A DNA stretch of 64,000 bases, taken from positions 28,700 to 92,699 of the forward strand of contig CAIFEX010000009.1 of the NCBI GenBank assembly GCA_903789665.1, read 5' to 3'. Each line of letters begins with the position of its first letter. The first letter of the stretch is position 1. Below are positions 53,748 to 63,017 of the stretch, one piece after another. The position numbers and the translations under genes were made by a program. Under the pieces are notes generated by a model, which had not been told where the DNA came from, made no database searches, and saw only the letters and a list, made by a program, of their open reading frames with translations. Source of the stretch: an uncultured Clostridium sp. GTDB taxonomy: Bacteria; Bacillota; Clostridia; Clostridiales; Clostridiaceae.

Positions 53748-54572
53748 ATGAAAAAGATACTGGCTATTATTATTTTTGCGATTATGCTGTATATGAACAG
53801 CGTTACGTTAGCTGATTTTGGAAAATATGAAGTACATTTTTTAGGCGTCGGTCAAAGTGACTGTACTTTAATAAAAGCCGATAATAAGAATTATTTAATA
53901 GATACAGGAGCTGCTTACTATACCAAGAGGATTATAAAGTATTTGGATTTAAACCATATAGAAAGAATAGATGGAATAATACTTACTCATTATCATGATG
54001 ATCACTACGACGGTATAATTAAGATAGCCAAGTCTAGAGAAGTTGGTAAAGTTTATCTTCCAGATCATGAAAATTATATTAGAAATATTTTAAGTGACAA
54101 ATTGAATAAGATGGGAGTAAGAATTGAATATATAAAAAAGGGCTGGGAAATTAAAAATTACGGATGTGTTTTAAAGGCTGTAGGGCCAATTCATAAGAGT
54201 GGAACTGTGGAAAATAACAATTCTATAGTTCTGCAGGGCAAAATAAACGGTTTAAAGTATATATTTGCAGGAGATTGTGAAAGATCAGAAGAAGAAGATA
54301 TGTTAAAAGCTGATGAACTTGGGAAGTGTGATGTGCTTAAAGTTCCCCATCACGGACTGAATACGAGTACTACGGGCAGGTTCCTGGAAAAAGTGAAGCC
54401 CAGAGTGGCCATTATAACGAGCAATGGAACTGGAACTCCTGATAAAAGAGTTGAAAATAGACTGGTAAAGAGCGGGGCCATAGTTTGGAGAGTGGATAAT
54501 CAGGGCAATATAGTTATCAAGGATGATTTATTGTACTGCAGTAAAAATCATACCAGTATAAGATTGAAATAA
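53748..54572 (+). CDS. Secreted metallo-beta-lactamase-fold hydrolase (ComEC C-terminal-like)
   Basis: A signal peptide (KKILAIIIFAIMLYMNSVTLA) is followed by a domain like the C-terminal nuclease part of ComEC. VHFLGVGQSDCTLIKAD is the family start, THYHDDHYDG the HxHxDH metal site, and FAGDCERSEEEDML, VLKVPHHGLNTSTT and AIITSNGTG the later ligands. Free-standing forms occur in many Firmicutes; a phosphodiesterase or nuclease role outside the membrane is likely, but the substrate is unknown. ATG at 53748 follows AAGGAG. The stop lies within the predicted promoter of the bofC-like gene. Confidence 0.88.
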   Translation: MKKILAIIIFAIMLYMNSVTLADFGKYEVHFLGVGQSDCTLIKADNKNYLIDTGAAYYTKRIIKYLDLNHIERIDGIILTHYHDDHYDGIIKIAKSREVGKVYLPDHENYIRNILSDKLNKMGVRIEYIKKGWEIKNYGCVLKAVGPIHKSGTVENNNSIVLQGKINGLKYIFAGDCERSEEEDMLKADELGKCDVLKVPHHGLNTSTTGRFLEKVKPRVAIITSNGTGTPDKRVENRLVKSGAIVWRVDNQGNIVIKDDLLYCSKNHTSIRLK

Positions 54573-54613
54573 TATTGCGAATATGTATAATTTCTGTAAA
54601 AATGTCCATAATA
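54564..54613 (+). promoter_or_regulatory. Promoter region of the bofC-like gene: sigma-A and sigma-G type readings
   Basis: TTGAAA (54564-54569), 16 bases and TATAAT (54586-54591) form a good sigma-A promoter with a start near 54598. Overlapping it, GTATA (54585-54589), 17 bases and CATAATA (54607-54613) fit the sigma-G consensus GHATR/CATnhTA, which would start near 54620. B. subtilis bofC is a sigma-G gene. The sequence alone cannot decide which is used. Confidence 0.5.
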
Positions 54614-54640
54614 TTCAAAAAAGGAGGGATATTATGGACA
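54603..54640 (+). promoter_or_regulatory. Perfect hairpin enclosing the Shine-Dalgarno and pairing the start codon of the bofC-like gene
   Basis: TGTCCATAATAT (54603-54614) is fully complementary to ATATTATGGACA (54629-54640). The 14-base loop holds AAAAAAGGAGGG, and the start ATG (54634-54636) lies inside the 3' arm. From the sigma-A-like start the hairpin would be at the extreme 5' end of the mRNA and could block initiation; from the sigma-G-like start the 5' arm would be missing and the start open. Confidence 0.6.
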
Positions 54641-55230
54641 GAAGAAAAATCCGCAGTGCAGTTTTGGCTGTTTTTACTATTTTGATCTTTGGACTAAGCT
54701 GTTATATATGTGTGGTGGGATTTCAAAATATAAATATGGAAAAAAAGTTAAGCCAAGCTTCTAAAAATTCCTATGACACCGTAAAGGTGAATTCTTCTAT
54801 AAATAATGTTGTAGCTGGAAATGCCAAGATAATATTCAAGATAAAATACGGTAAAAGCGGTGAAGTACAAGTAGAAAAACAGGAATCTGCAGGAAAATTA
54901 ACCGGCAAGAAAAAAAATGAAGTTGAAAAAACATACAAAAATGTAGGATATAAAATTGAGAAATTCAGTTCCAAAGAAGTGATTTTGATAAAAAATATAA
55001 ATAAATATGCACCTGATAAATATGTGCTGGGAATAAAAAATGGATTTATAGCCATATATAAGACAGACAGACAGGGAAACATGTTTATAGAAAATGAGAA
55101 GAGAGATATAACCCATATAAGCACTGACAGGTTAAAACAGGAAGATATTAAACTCCTGACCAAGGGAGACAAATATTTTCAGTGTAATACGAGAGAAGAA
55201 GCAGAGGCACGCCTTGAAGACTATGAATAA
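54634..55230 (+). CDS. BofC-like membrane-anchored protein
   Basis: BofC in B. subtilis is a forespore-secreted protein that restrains the SpoIVB protease controlling sigma K. This 198-aa protein has one N-terminal membrane segment (AVLAVFTILIFGLSCYICVV) and an extracytoplasmic region whose end resembles the BofC C-terminal domain: DKYVLGIKNGFIAIYKTD, DITHISTDRLKQEDIKLL and a final TREEAEARLEDYE. It directly precedes ruvA, as bofC does in B. subtilis, which supports the assignment. ATG at 54634 follows AAAGGAGGG; the in-frame ATG 54583 has no ribosome-binding site and lies in the promoter. The similarity is modest, so the function remains inference. Confidence 0.68.
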   Translation: MDRRKIRSAVLAVFTILIFGLSCYICVVGFQNINMEKKLSQASKNSYDTVKVNSSINNVVAGNAKIIFKIKYGKSGEVQVEKQESAGKLTGKKKNEVEKTYKNVGYKIEKFSSKEVILIKNINKYAPDKYVLGIKNGFIAIYKTDRQGNMFIENEKRDITHISTDRLKQEDIKLLTKGDKYFQCNTREEAEARLEDYE

Positions 55231-55272
55231 TGGTCTTTAAGGCTATTTTACATGGAAGAACCGGGCTTTGGC

Positions 55273-55314
55273 ATACTTTATACTTGAACTAAGATATTTA
55301 AAATGATAAAGTAT
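55273..55314 (+). promoter_or_regulatory. Inverted repeat overlapping a candidate ruvA promoter
   Basis: ATACTTTAT (55273-55281) is repeated in inverted form as ATAAAGTAT (55306-55314) with a 24-base spacer. Within it TTGAAC (55284-55289), 17 bases and TAAAGT (55307-55312) form a modest promoter; a TATAAT at 55314-55319 is an alternative -10. The repeat would place a dimeric regulator over the promoter. It does not match the Bacillus LexA box (CGAACn4GTTCG). Confidence 0.4.
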
Positions 55315-55365
55315 ATAATATATGCGGCAGTAGTATTTTCAATACTTGGTATGGGGGAATTTTAG

Positions 55366-55956
55366 ATGTATGAGTATATAAAGGGAATATATAAAGGTGT
55401 GGATAGAGACTATATCATAGTTGAAAACAACGGGATAGGTTATAAGATAAACACATCGGGCAGTACTATTGCCAAAACCCCTAAAATAGGCGAAAATATA
55501 TTATTGTATATACAGCAAATAGTGAGGGAGGACTTTATAGGCCTGTATGGTTTTTTGACAAAAGAAGAAATAAACATGTTTAATCTTTTGCTGACTATAA
55601 ATGGCATAGGTGCCAAAGCGGCGCTTTCACTTCTGTCTATAAGCAGTATTGCTAATTTGAAATATGCTATAATATCTGGGGATGAAAACAATTTGGTAAG
55701 GGCTCCCGGAATTGGGAAAAAAACTGCCCAGAGAATTATTCTGGAGTTAAAAGACAAGATATCCCCGGAGGAAGCTGAAAATTGTAAAGATGGTTTGCAG
55801 GAATTTAATGTTGATAAAAACACTTCTGAAGTTGTGGAAGCACTTAGAGCTCTTGGATATTCCGAGAAAGAATCAAATAGTGCCTTAAAGGTAGTGGACA
55901 GTAATGCTTCTGTCGAAATTATGATAAAACAGGCTTTGAAATTTTTAATGAATTAG
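55366..55956 (+). CDS. ruvA: Holliday junction branch-migration protein RuvA
   Basis: RuvA binds Holliday junctions and loads RuvB. The 196-aa protein has the N-terminal OB fold (MYEYIKGIYKGVDRDYIIVE, REDFIGLYGFLTKEE), tandem helix-hairpin-helix elements (LTINGIGAKAALSLLS and VRAPGIGKKTAQRIILELK), and the C-terminal RuvB-contact domain (VEALRALGYSEKE). ATG at 55366 follows GGGGGAA. It is tightly linked to ruvB; no ruvC is present, as is normal for Firmicutes, which use RecU. Confidence 0.97.
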   Translation: MYEYIKGIYKGVDRDYIIVENNGIGYKINTSGSTIAKTPKIGENILLYIQQIVREDFIGLYGFLTKEEINMFNLLLTINGIGAKAALSLLSISSIANLKYAIISGDENNLVRAPGIGKKTAQRIILELKDKISPEEAENCKDGLQEFNVDKNTSEVVEALRALGYSEKESNSALKVVDSNASVEIMIKQALKFLMN

Positions 55957-55961
55957 GCTAG

Positions 55962-56966
55962 GTGATGGGTGTGGAAAATAGAATAGTCACTCCATACAAT
56001 GTGGAGGGTGATGCTGAAAATGAGCATAATTTGAGACCTAAAAGACTTAGTGAATATATAGGACAGAGCAAGATAAAGAAAAAACTTAAGATATTTATAG
56101 AAGCTGCAAAAAACAGGAAGGAAGCATTGGACCATGTACTTCTTTACGGACCGCCTGGACTGGGGAAAACTACTCTCGCAAATATAATTGCCAAAGAAAT
56201 GGGAGGCAATCTGAAGGTAACTTCGGGTCCGGCTATAGAAAGGGCGGGAGATCTGGCCGCAATACTTACCAATTTGGATGACGGAGATGTTCTCTTTATA
56301 GATGAAATACATAGGTTAAATAGAAGTGTGGAGGAAATACTGTATCCTGCTATGGAAGATTATGCTCTTGACATAGTTATAGGAAAGGGAGCGGCTGCAA
56401 AATCCATAAGACTGGATTTACCTAAATTCACATTGATAGGAGCTACTACCAGGATAGGACTTTTGACTTCTCCTTTGAGAGACAGATTTGGCATGTTATG
56501 TCCCATGGAATTTTATGGAGAAAAAGAACTCAGTGAAATTATAATCAGATCTGCAAAGATACTCAATATAAACATAGAATATGAAGCTGCCCTGGAAATA
56601 GGGGAGAGATCCAGAGGAACTCCCAGAATTGCAAACAGACTTTTGAAAAGAGTGAGAGATTATTCAGAGGTCAAGGGCAATGGAACAATAGATGTTAAAA
56701 CCAGCAAACTTGCTTTGAAGTTATTGGAGGTAGATGAAGAGGGATTTGACAGCATAGATAACAAGATATTAAGAGCTATAATCGATAATTTCAATGGAGG
56801 TCCTGTTGGAGTGGAAACATTGGCCTATTTTATAGGAGAGGAATTGGATACTGTAGAGGATGTATATGAGCCCTATTTACTTCAAAAGGGTTTTATAATA
56901 AGGACGCCTCGGGGAAGAATGGCATCCGACAAGGCATACAGGCATTTCAATAAAACCAGAAGATAG
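55962..56966 (+). CDS. ruvB: Holliday junction helicase RuvB
   Basis: RuvB is the hexameric AAA+ motor of branch migration. The 334-aa sequence contains [16 protein letters not shown], Walker [13 protein letters not shown], Walker [12 protein letters not shown], sensor [19 protein letters not shown] and the C-terminal winged helix ([32 protein letters not shown]). The start is uncertain among GTG 55962, ATG 55965 and GTG 55971, all near AGGTGATGGG; the last has the best spacing. It begins five bases after ruvA. Confidence 0.97.
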   Translation: MMGVENRIVTPYNVEGDAENEHNLRPKRLSEYIGQSKIKKKLKIFIEAAKNRKEALDHVLLYGPPGLGKTTLANIIAKEMGGNLKVTSGPAIERAGDLAAILTNLDDGDVLFIDEIHRLNRSVEEILYPAMEDYALDIVIGKGAAAKSIRLDLPKFTLIGATTRIGLLTSPLRDRFGMLCPMEFYGEKELSEIIIRSAKILNINIEYEAALEIGERSRGTPRIANRLLKRVRDYSEVKGNGTIDVKTSKLALKLLEVDEEGFDSIDNKILRAIIDNFNGGPVGVETLAYFIGEELDTVEDVYEPYLLQKGFIIRTPRGRMASDKAYRHFNKTRR

Positions 56967-57002
56967 CAATAATTTGGACAAAAAGAAACGGAGTGAAATT
57001 TA

Positions 57003-58028
57003 TTGAAACTTACAGATTTTGATTTTTATTTACCTAAGGAGTTAATTGCGCAGCATCCGTTGAAGCAGAGGGACGAAGCAAGACTTATGGTATTGGACAA
57101 AAAAACGGGCAAGGTGGAACACAGGATATTTAAAGATATAGTAGATTATTTAAATCCGGGGGACTGCCTTGTATTGAATGATACGAAGGTTTTACCTGCC
57201 AGGCTCATAGGAAAAAAAGAAGGTACAGGCGGTAAGATGGAAATTTTGCTGCTGAAGAGAAATGAGGATGATACCTGGGAGACTCTGGTTAAGCCTGGGA
57301 AGAGAGCCAAAGTTGGCGATAGATTTGATTTTGGGAACGGAGAACTAAAAGCTGAAATAGCCGAAATAAAAAAAGATGGAAATAGAATAGTCAAATTTGA
57401 ATATGAAGGGATATTTGAAGAAGTGCTGGATAAACTTGGGCAAATGCCTTTGCCGCCTTATATAAAAGAAAAATTGAAGGACAAGGAGATGTACCAGACA
57501 GTATATTCCAGGGAAAAGGGATCGGCAGCAGCTCCTACAGCAGGGCTTCATTTTACAAAAGAATTACTCCGAAAAATAGAAAATAAGGGGGTCAAGCTTG
57601 CTTTTTTGACTTTGCATGTGGGTATTGGAACCTTTAGACCAGTTAAAGTTGAAAATATAGAAGACCATGACATGCACTCGGAATATTATTCCATGTCGAA
57701 AAAGACAGCTGATATAATAAATGAGGCCAGAGAAAGAGGACATGACATAATTTCAGTGGGGACCACTTCCTGCAGAACTCTTGAAACTGTGGCGGATGAA
57801 AATGGAAAAGTGAGAGAACAGTCGGGCTGGACAGACATATATATTTACCCAGGCTATAGATATAAAATAGTAGATAAGCTTATAACAAATTTTCATCTAC
57901 CCAAATCAACTCTTATAATGCTGGTAAGTGCACTCTGCGGTAGAGAAAAAATATTGAATGCCTATCATGTGGCAGTTGAAAAGGGATATAGATTTTTTAG
58001 TTTTGGAGATGCCATGTTTATCAAATGA
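57003..58028 (+). CDS. queA: S-adenosylmethionine:tRNA ribosyltransferase-isomerase
   Basis: QueA makes epoxyqueuosine in tRNA from preQ1-tRNA, using SAM as ribosyl donor. The 341-aa protein has [74 protein letters not shown]-like [16 protein letters not shown] and [20 protein letters not shown] at 57003 follows GGAGTGA. It lies in the conserved ruvAB-queA-tgt order and acts just after Tgt in the pathway. Confidence 0.97.
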   Translation: MKLTDFDFYLPKELIAQHPLKQRDEARLMVLDKKTGKVEHRIFKDIVDYLNPGDCLVLNDTKVLPARLIGKKEGTGGKMEILLLKRNEDDTWETLVKPGKRAKVGDRFDFGNGELKAEIAEIKKDGNRIVKFEYEGIFEEVLDKLGQMPLPPYIKEKLKDKEMYQTVYSREKGSAAAPTAGLHFTKELLRKIENKGVKLAFLTLHVGIGTFRPVKVENIEDHDMHSEYYSMSKKTADIINEARERGHDIISVGTTSCRTLETVADENGKVREQSGWTDIYIYPGYRYKIVDKLITNFHLPKSTLIMLVSALCGREKILNAYHVAVEKGYRFFSFGDAMFIK

Positions 58029-58061
58029 TTGAATTGCTAACTGTCAATTGTCTAACTATGA

Positions 58062-59201
<1,140 letters not shown>

Positions 59202-59232
59202 ATAAAATTTATTTTATAGGGAGGTGAAAGTA

Positions 59233-59535
59233 TTGGATGCATTGGCTAGAATAGCACCTTTAATATTTGTATTGGTAATTTGTTATTTGCTTATATTTCT
59301 GCCGGAAAGCAGGAGAAGGAAAAAATATAATGCCATGTTAGGCAGCCTTAAGATCAATGATGAAGTTATGACCAAAGGTGGTATAATAGGTAAAATTATA
59401 AATATCAGGGAAGATGAAAATTTTATAACAATTCAGACGGGACCTGACAGAATAAAGATAAAACTTGATAAAACAGGAGTATTGAATGTTTTGTCGGATG
59501 ATAAAGACTCAAAAAGTTCTGGCAAGAGTAAATAA
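59233..59535 (+). CDS. yajC: Preprotein translocase accessory subunit YajC
   Basis: YajC associates with SecDF in the membrane. This 100-aa protein has one N-terminal membrane helix (APLIFVLVICYLLIFLP), the basic SRRRKKYNAMLGSLKINDEVMTKGGIIGK core, and a charged C-terminal tail. TTG at 59233 is seven bases past GGGAGGTG; the GTG at 59224 is part of that site. SecD and SecF are encoded 2.2 kb downstream, with the SCIFF genes inserted between. Confidence 0.94.
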   Translation: MDALARIAPLIFVLVICYLLIFLPESRRRKKYNAMLGSLKINDEVMTKGGIIGKIINIREDENFITIQTGPDRIKIKLDKTGVLNVLSDDKDSKSSGKSK

Positions 59536-59601
59536 GTTTAAAATTTAGGTATAAAGCGCCTTTTGTCTACATAGATACTATTAGATGGGAGGTGTTTTAA
59601 T

Positions 59602-59973
59602 TTGGAGAAAAGCAATGGTTATCTTTCTGCAATAGAAGGTGTTGTTAGAGGATTTATAATTACTGTGATTTTGCTTCTGATATTTGCTATTGTAATGACT
59701 TTTGTAGAAGTTAGCAGCCAGGTGAGTTATATTGTCTATCTTGTTACGACAATAATAAGCATAATGTACGCTTCCATTTATGCAGTGAGAAAAATAGGGA
59801 AAAATGGGTGGCTTATAGGTATCATAGTTACTCTTTTATATTTATTTATATTGTATATAGTGTCTATTATTTCTGGAAATTCTGCGGTGATAGCTGCAGA
59901 TGGAGTCAAGAGGCTGGTACTTGCCCTGGTGGTTGGAGCCCTGTCCGGAATGATTGGGATAAACTTACAATGA
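59602..59973 (+). CDS. TIGR04086-type four-helix membrane protein (YrzE-like)
   Basis: This 123-aa protein consists almost entirely of four hydrophobic helices (IITVILLLIFAIVMTFV, VYLVTTIISIMYASIYAV, LIGIIVTLLYLFILYIVSII and LVLALVVGALSGMIGINL). The position after yajC and the glycine pattern in AVRKIGKNGWLIGI fit the TIGR04086/YrzE family of Firmicutes. Its function is unknown. TTG at 59602 follows GGGAGGTG. A new promoter begins right after it. Confidence 0.8.
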   Translation: MEKSNGYLSAIEGVVRGFIITVILLLIFAIVMTFVEVSSQVSYIVYLVTTIISIMYASIYAVRKIGKNGWLIGIIVTLLYLFILYIVSIISGNSAVIAADGVKRLVLALVVGALSGMIGINLQ

Positions 59974-60009
59974 ATACCTGCTGCTTGACTTTATTTTGAA
60001 AGTGATTTA

Positions 60010-60018
60010 TGTTATAAT
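60010..60018 (+). promoter_or_regulatory. Extended -10 promoter of scfA
   Basis: TGT precedes a perfect TATAAT, about 33 bases before the scfA start codon. TTGACT lies upstream at 22 bases, too far for normal spacing. The leader is short and carries AATGGAGG as the ribosome-binding site. Confidence 0.55.
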
Positions 60019-60051
60019 CTAAACGACATATTGTTAATGGAGGAATTTAAT

Positions 60052-60189
60052 ATGAAGCATATAAAAACTATAAATAATTCTAATATAAGGGACAGCCTAA
60101 AGAAACCTGGATGTAGAGAGTGTGCCAATTCATGTCAATCTGCATGTAAAACTTCTTGTACAGTTGCCAATTTAGCGTGTGAAAATTAG
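60052..60189 (+). CDS. scfA: SCIFF ranthipeptide precursor (six Cys in forty-five residues)
   Basis: The peptide is exactly 45 aa with six cysteines at 21, 24, 28, 32, 36 and 43. The N-terminal half is the leader (MKHIKTINNSNIRDSLKKPG), and the second half is the modified core (CRECANSCQSACKTSC). SCIFF peptides are almost universal in Clostridia; the radical SAM maturase links cysteine sulfurs to non-alpha carbons of acceptor residues, commonly Thr, here probably Thr34 or Thr37. Proposed roles include signalling. ATG at 60052 follows GGAGG. The maturase gene follows after a long hairpin that begins in the scfA stop codon. Confidence 0.96.
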   Translation: MKHIKTINNSNIRDSLKKPGCRECANSCQSACKTSCTVANLACEN

Positions 60190-60239
60190 CATAAATTTTA
60201 GGCAGTAACGGGTAAACAGTTACTGCCTAAAATTTATGC
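60189..60239 (+). promoter_or_regulatory. Perfect 21-bp hairpin between scfA and scfB
   Basis: Positions 60189-60209 are complementary to 60219-60239 at all 21 positions, with the nine-base loop GGGTAAACA. The stem begins in the last base of the scfA stop codon. The downstream sequence CGTAAAAATGTCGC has no T-tract, so this is unlikely to be a simple terminator. It could stabilise the 3' end of scfA mRNA and reduce read-through to scfB, giving more peptide than enzyme. Confidence 0.75.
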
Positions 60240-60277
60240 CGTAAAAATGTCGCTTTGATTGATTAGGAGGGAAAAAT

Positions 60278-61636
60278 TTGGCTGATATTCATAAATTCAT
60301 GGAAGGCGGACATCGTTATGTGCTGGATGTAAATTCCGGGACGCTTCATGAAATAGATAAACTGGTATATGACATTTTGGATGACGATAAGCTGCCCGGT
60401 ATAGAAGATACGTTGAAACTGCTTAAAGGCAGGTATAAAAAAGAAGATATTGTTGAGGCATATGGAGAAATAGAACAGTTAATTAAAAAGAATGTACTGT
60501 ATTCAGATGATGTCTATGAAAATATTGCAGTGAAAAATGAAAATTCACCGTCTTTTATAAAAGCGCTGTGTTTAAATATTGCCCATGATTGCAATTTGAG
60601 ATGTAAATATTGTTTTGCAGATAAGGGAGAATATAGAGGGCATAGAGAGCTCATGTCCGCAGATATAGGGAAAAAAGCCATTGATTTTGTCATAGAAAAG
60701 TCGGGACCCAGGAAGAATATAGAAGTAGATTTGTTTGGAGGGGAACCACTTATGGCTTTTGATGCCATAAAGGAAATAGTTGATTATGCAAGGACTCAGG
60801 AAAAAATACATAATAAGAACATAAGATTTACTATGACTACGAATGCCACTCTTTTAAATGATGAAAGAATGGATTATTTGGATAAGAACATGGGAAATAT
60901 AGTATTGAGTATTGATGGAAGAAAAGAAGTAAATGACAGGGTAAGAGTGAGAATAGACGGAAGCGGAAGTTTTGACTCCATACTTCCCAAAATTAAAAAG
61001 ATGGTAAAAATAAGGGACAAGTCTAAGCAGTATTATGCCAGGGGAACTTTCACAAGAGAGAATACTGATTTTTTCAAGGATATAAAATATCTTGCAGATG
61101 AAGGATTTGATGAAATATCCATAGAACCTGTGGTGCTTCCCGAAGATAACCCATTATCACTCAGGGAAGAAGATCTTCCTACTATCTACGAACAATATGA
61201 TAAATTGTATGAAGAAATGCTCCATAATGGAGGAAAGTTTAAATTTTATCATTTTAATATAGATATTACAGGAGGTCCCTGTGTATACAAGAGAATATCC
61301 GGCTGTGGAGCGGGACATGAATATGTGGCTGTAACTCCCAATGGCGACATATATCCCTGTCATCAGTTTGTAGGTAATGAAAATTTTAGAATGGGAAATT
61401 TGAGGGATTGGAACAATTTAAGGGAAGATATTGCTCAAAAATTCAAGGAAGCCCATATATATAATAAGCCCAATTGTAAAAGATGCTGGGCGAGATTTTA
61501 CTGCAGCGGAGGGTGCCAGGCCAATAATTATAATTTTAATGGAAATATAAATGAACCCTATGAATTGGGCTGTAAAATGCAAAAAAAGAGAATTGAATGT
61601 GCAATTGCACTTAAAGCCAGAGCTGTGGAAAAATAG
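60278..61636 (+). CDS. scfB: Radical SAM SCIFF maturase
   Basis: ScfB installs the thioether crosslinks of SCIFF. The N-terminal ~90 residues form the peptide-binding RRE-like part (VLDVNSGTLHEIDKLVYDIL). The radical SAM cluster motif CNLRCKYC has Cys105, 109 and 112. LFGGEPLMAF is the SAM-binding GGEP. The C-terminal SPASM domain binds two auxiliary clusters with cysteines in GGPCVYKRISGCGAGHEY, DIYPCHQF, CKRCWARFYCSGGC and LGCKMQ. The 452-aa length is normal. TTG at 60278 follows GGAGGG. It lies between yajC and secDF, a common clostridial location. Confidence 0.97.
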   Translation: MADIHKFMEGGHRYVLDVNSGTLHEIDKLVYDILDDDKLPGIEDTLKLLKGRYKKEDIVEAYGEIEQLIKKNVLYSDDVYENIAVKNENSPSFIKALCLNIAHDCNLRCKYCFADKGEYRGHRELMSADIGKKAIDFVIEKSGPRKNIEVDLFGGEPLMAFDAIKEIVDYARTQEKIHNKNIRFTMTTNATLLNDERMDYLDKNMGNIVLSIDGRKEVNDRVRVRIDGSGSFDSILPKIKKMVKIRDKSKQYYARGTFTRENTDFFKDIKYLADEGFDEISIEPVVLPEDNPLSLREEDLPTIYEQYDKLYEEMLHNGGKFKFYHFNIDITGGPCVYKRISGCGAGHEYVAVTPNGDIYPCHQFVGNENFRMGNLRDWNNLREDIAQKFKEAHIYNKPNCKRCWARFYCSGGCQANNYNFNGNINEPYELGCKMQKKRIECAIALKARAVEK

Positions 61637-61726
61637 CTATTGACGGTATTTTTTTTAAGTAATATAATTTCTAGTGTAGATTGTTGTAAAAAAATAGTAT
61701 TTATTTACGGGTTGAGGAGGATAAAG

Positions 61727-63016
61727 ATGAGATCTAAGGCAAAAACTAAGGTGAAAAGTACCATAGTTTTCTTCCTGTGCGTAATTTTAATAGGTTTTTT
61801 AGCTTATTCGGGAATATACGGGGTAACTTTTGGAGGATACAAACTTAAGCCTTTCAGTGAAGTGATAAACAGGGGTCTTGATCTTCAAGGCGGGGTTTCT
61901 GTCCTTGAGGAAATTCAAGGGAATAATGTAGATCAAAAAACCATGGACAGGACAGTGGAACTTTTGTCTATGAGAGTTAATAAATTAGGGGTAAGTGAAA
62001 CAGTAGTTGCCAGGGAAGGTCAGAAAAGAATAAGAATTGATATACCGGGAAAATTTGATGCAAAAGAAGTAATAGATGGTGTGGCGAAAACCGGTGAACT
62101 TAAATTCGTAGGGCCTGACAAAAAAACCATACTTACAGGGAAAGACGTGAAAGATGCTACTGCTTCCGTTGATTCTACAAATGGGAATCAAGCTGTAATA
62201 AACTTGGAATTGAATCAGCAGGGAGCCAAAAAGTTTTCAAATGCCACTCAAAAATTTATGGGGCAGACGATTGCAATTTATCTGGATAATGAAAAACTTA
62301 CTGAACCAAGAGTAGATGCACATATAACCGATGGAAGGGCCATTATAAGCGGCAAGAACCAAACATTAAAGGAGGCACAGAGGCAGGCTAATCTGATAAA
62401 ATCCGGGGCACTTCCAGTCACGGTAAAACCGGTGCAGGTCAAAACCATAGGAGCTTCTTTGGGTTCAAATGTTCTTCCGCTCAGTTTGCTGGCAGGTAAA
62501 ATTGGTATAGGGCTTGTTATGCTGTTTATGATTTTGTATTATAGACTGCCAGGACTTATAGCAGACATAGCGCTTACCCTGTATGTATATTTAGTTTTGC
62601 TGGCTTTTGCCACTGTAAATGTGACCCTTACGCTGGCGGGTATCGCAGCATTTCTTTTGACGGTTGGAATGGCAGTGGATGCCAATATACTCATATTTGA
62701 AAGAACTAAAGAAGAACTGAAAAGCGGCAGGACGGTCAAAGCTTCTGTGGATGCAGGTTTTCGAAGGGCCATGAGCTCAATCCTGGATTCCAATATTACG
62801 TCCATTATCTGCGGGTTTGTACTTTATAATGTGGGAACAGGTTCCGTGAAAGGGTTTGCTCTTACCCTGATTATAGGTGTGGTTTTGAGCATGTTTACTG
62901 CAGTAACTGTAACTAGAACCCTTATGAAATTGGTGGCCAACATGGGATGGTTCAACAATAAGAAAACTATTGGGACTTTTGGCGTACATGATTTTAGAAA
63001 GGGGTTAGTAAAATAA
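61727..63016 (+). CDS. secD: Protein translocase subunit SecD
   Basis: SecD and SecF use the proton gradient to aid late export through SecYEG. The 429-aa protein has one N-terminal helix (STIVFFLCVILIGFLAYSG), GLDLQGGVSVLEEI, the P1 domain with LLSMRVNKLGVSE and ELKFVGPDKKTI, and five C-terminal helices including GMAVDANILIFERTKEELKSG with the conserved Asp. ATG at 61727 follows AGGAGG; earlier in-frame starts lack a ribosome-binding site. secF begins one base after the stop. Confidence 0.96.
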   Translation: MRSKAKTKVKSTIVFFLCVILIGFLAYSGIYGVTFGGYKLKPFSEVINRGLDLQGGVSVLEEIQGNNVDQKTMDRTVELLSMRVNKLGVSETVVAREGQKRIRIDIPGKFDAKEVIDGVAKTGELKFVGPDKKTILTGKDVKDATASVDSTNGNQAVINLELNQQGAKKFSNATQKFMGQTIAIYLDNEKLTEPRVDAHITDGRAIISGKNQTLKEAQRQANLIKSGALPVTVKPVQVKTIGASLGSNVLPLSLLAGKIGIGLVMLFMILYYRLPGLIADIALTLYVYLVLLAFATVNVTLTLAGIAAFLLTVGMAVDANILIFERTKEELKSGRTVKASVDAGFRRAMSSILDSNITSIICGFVLYNVGTGSVKGFALTLIIGVVLSMFTAVTVTRTLMKLVANMGWFNNKKTIGTFGVHDFRKGLVK

Positions 63017-63017
63017 T

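Noticed and set aside
60189..60239. Calling the scfA-scfB hairpin a plain intrinsic terminator
   Set aside because: There is no T-tract on the plus strand after the stem, so it is listed as a regulatory or processing element instead.
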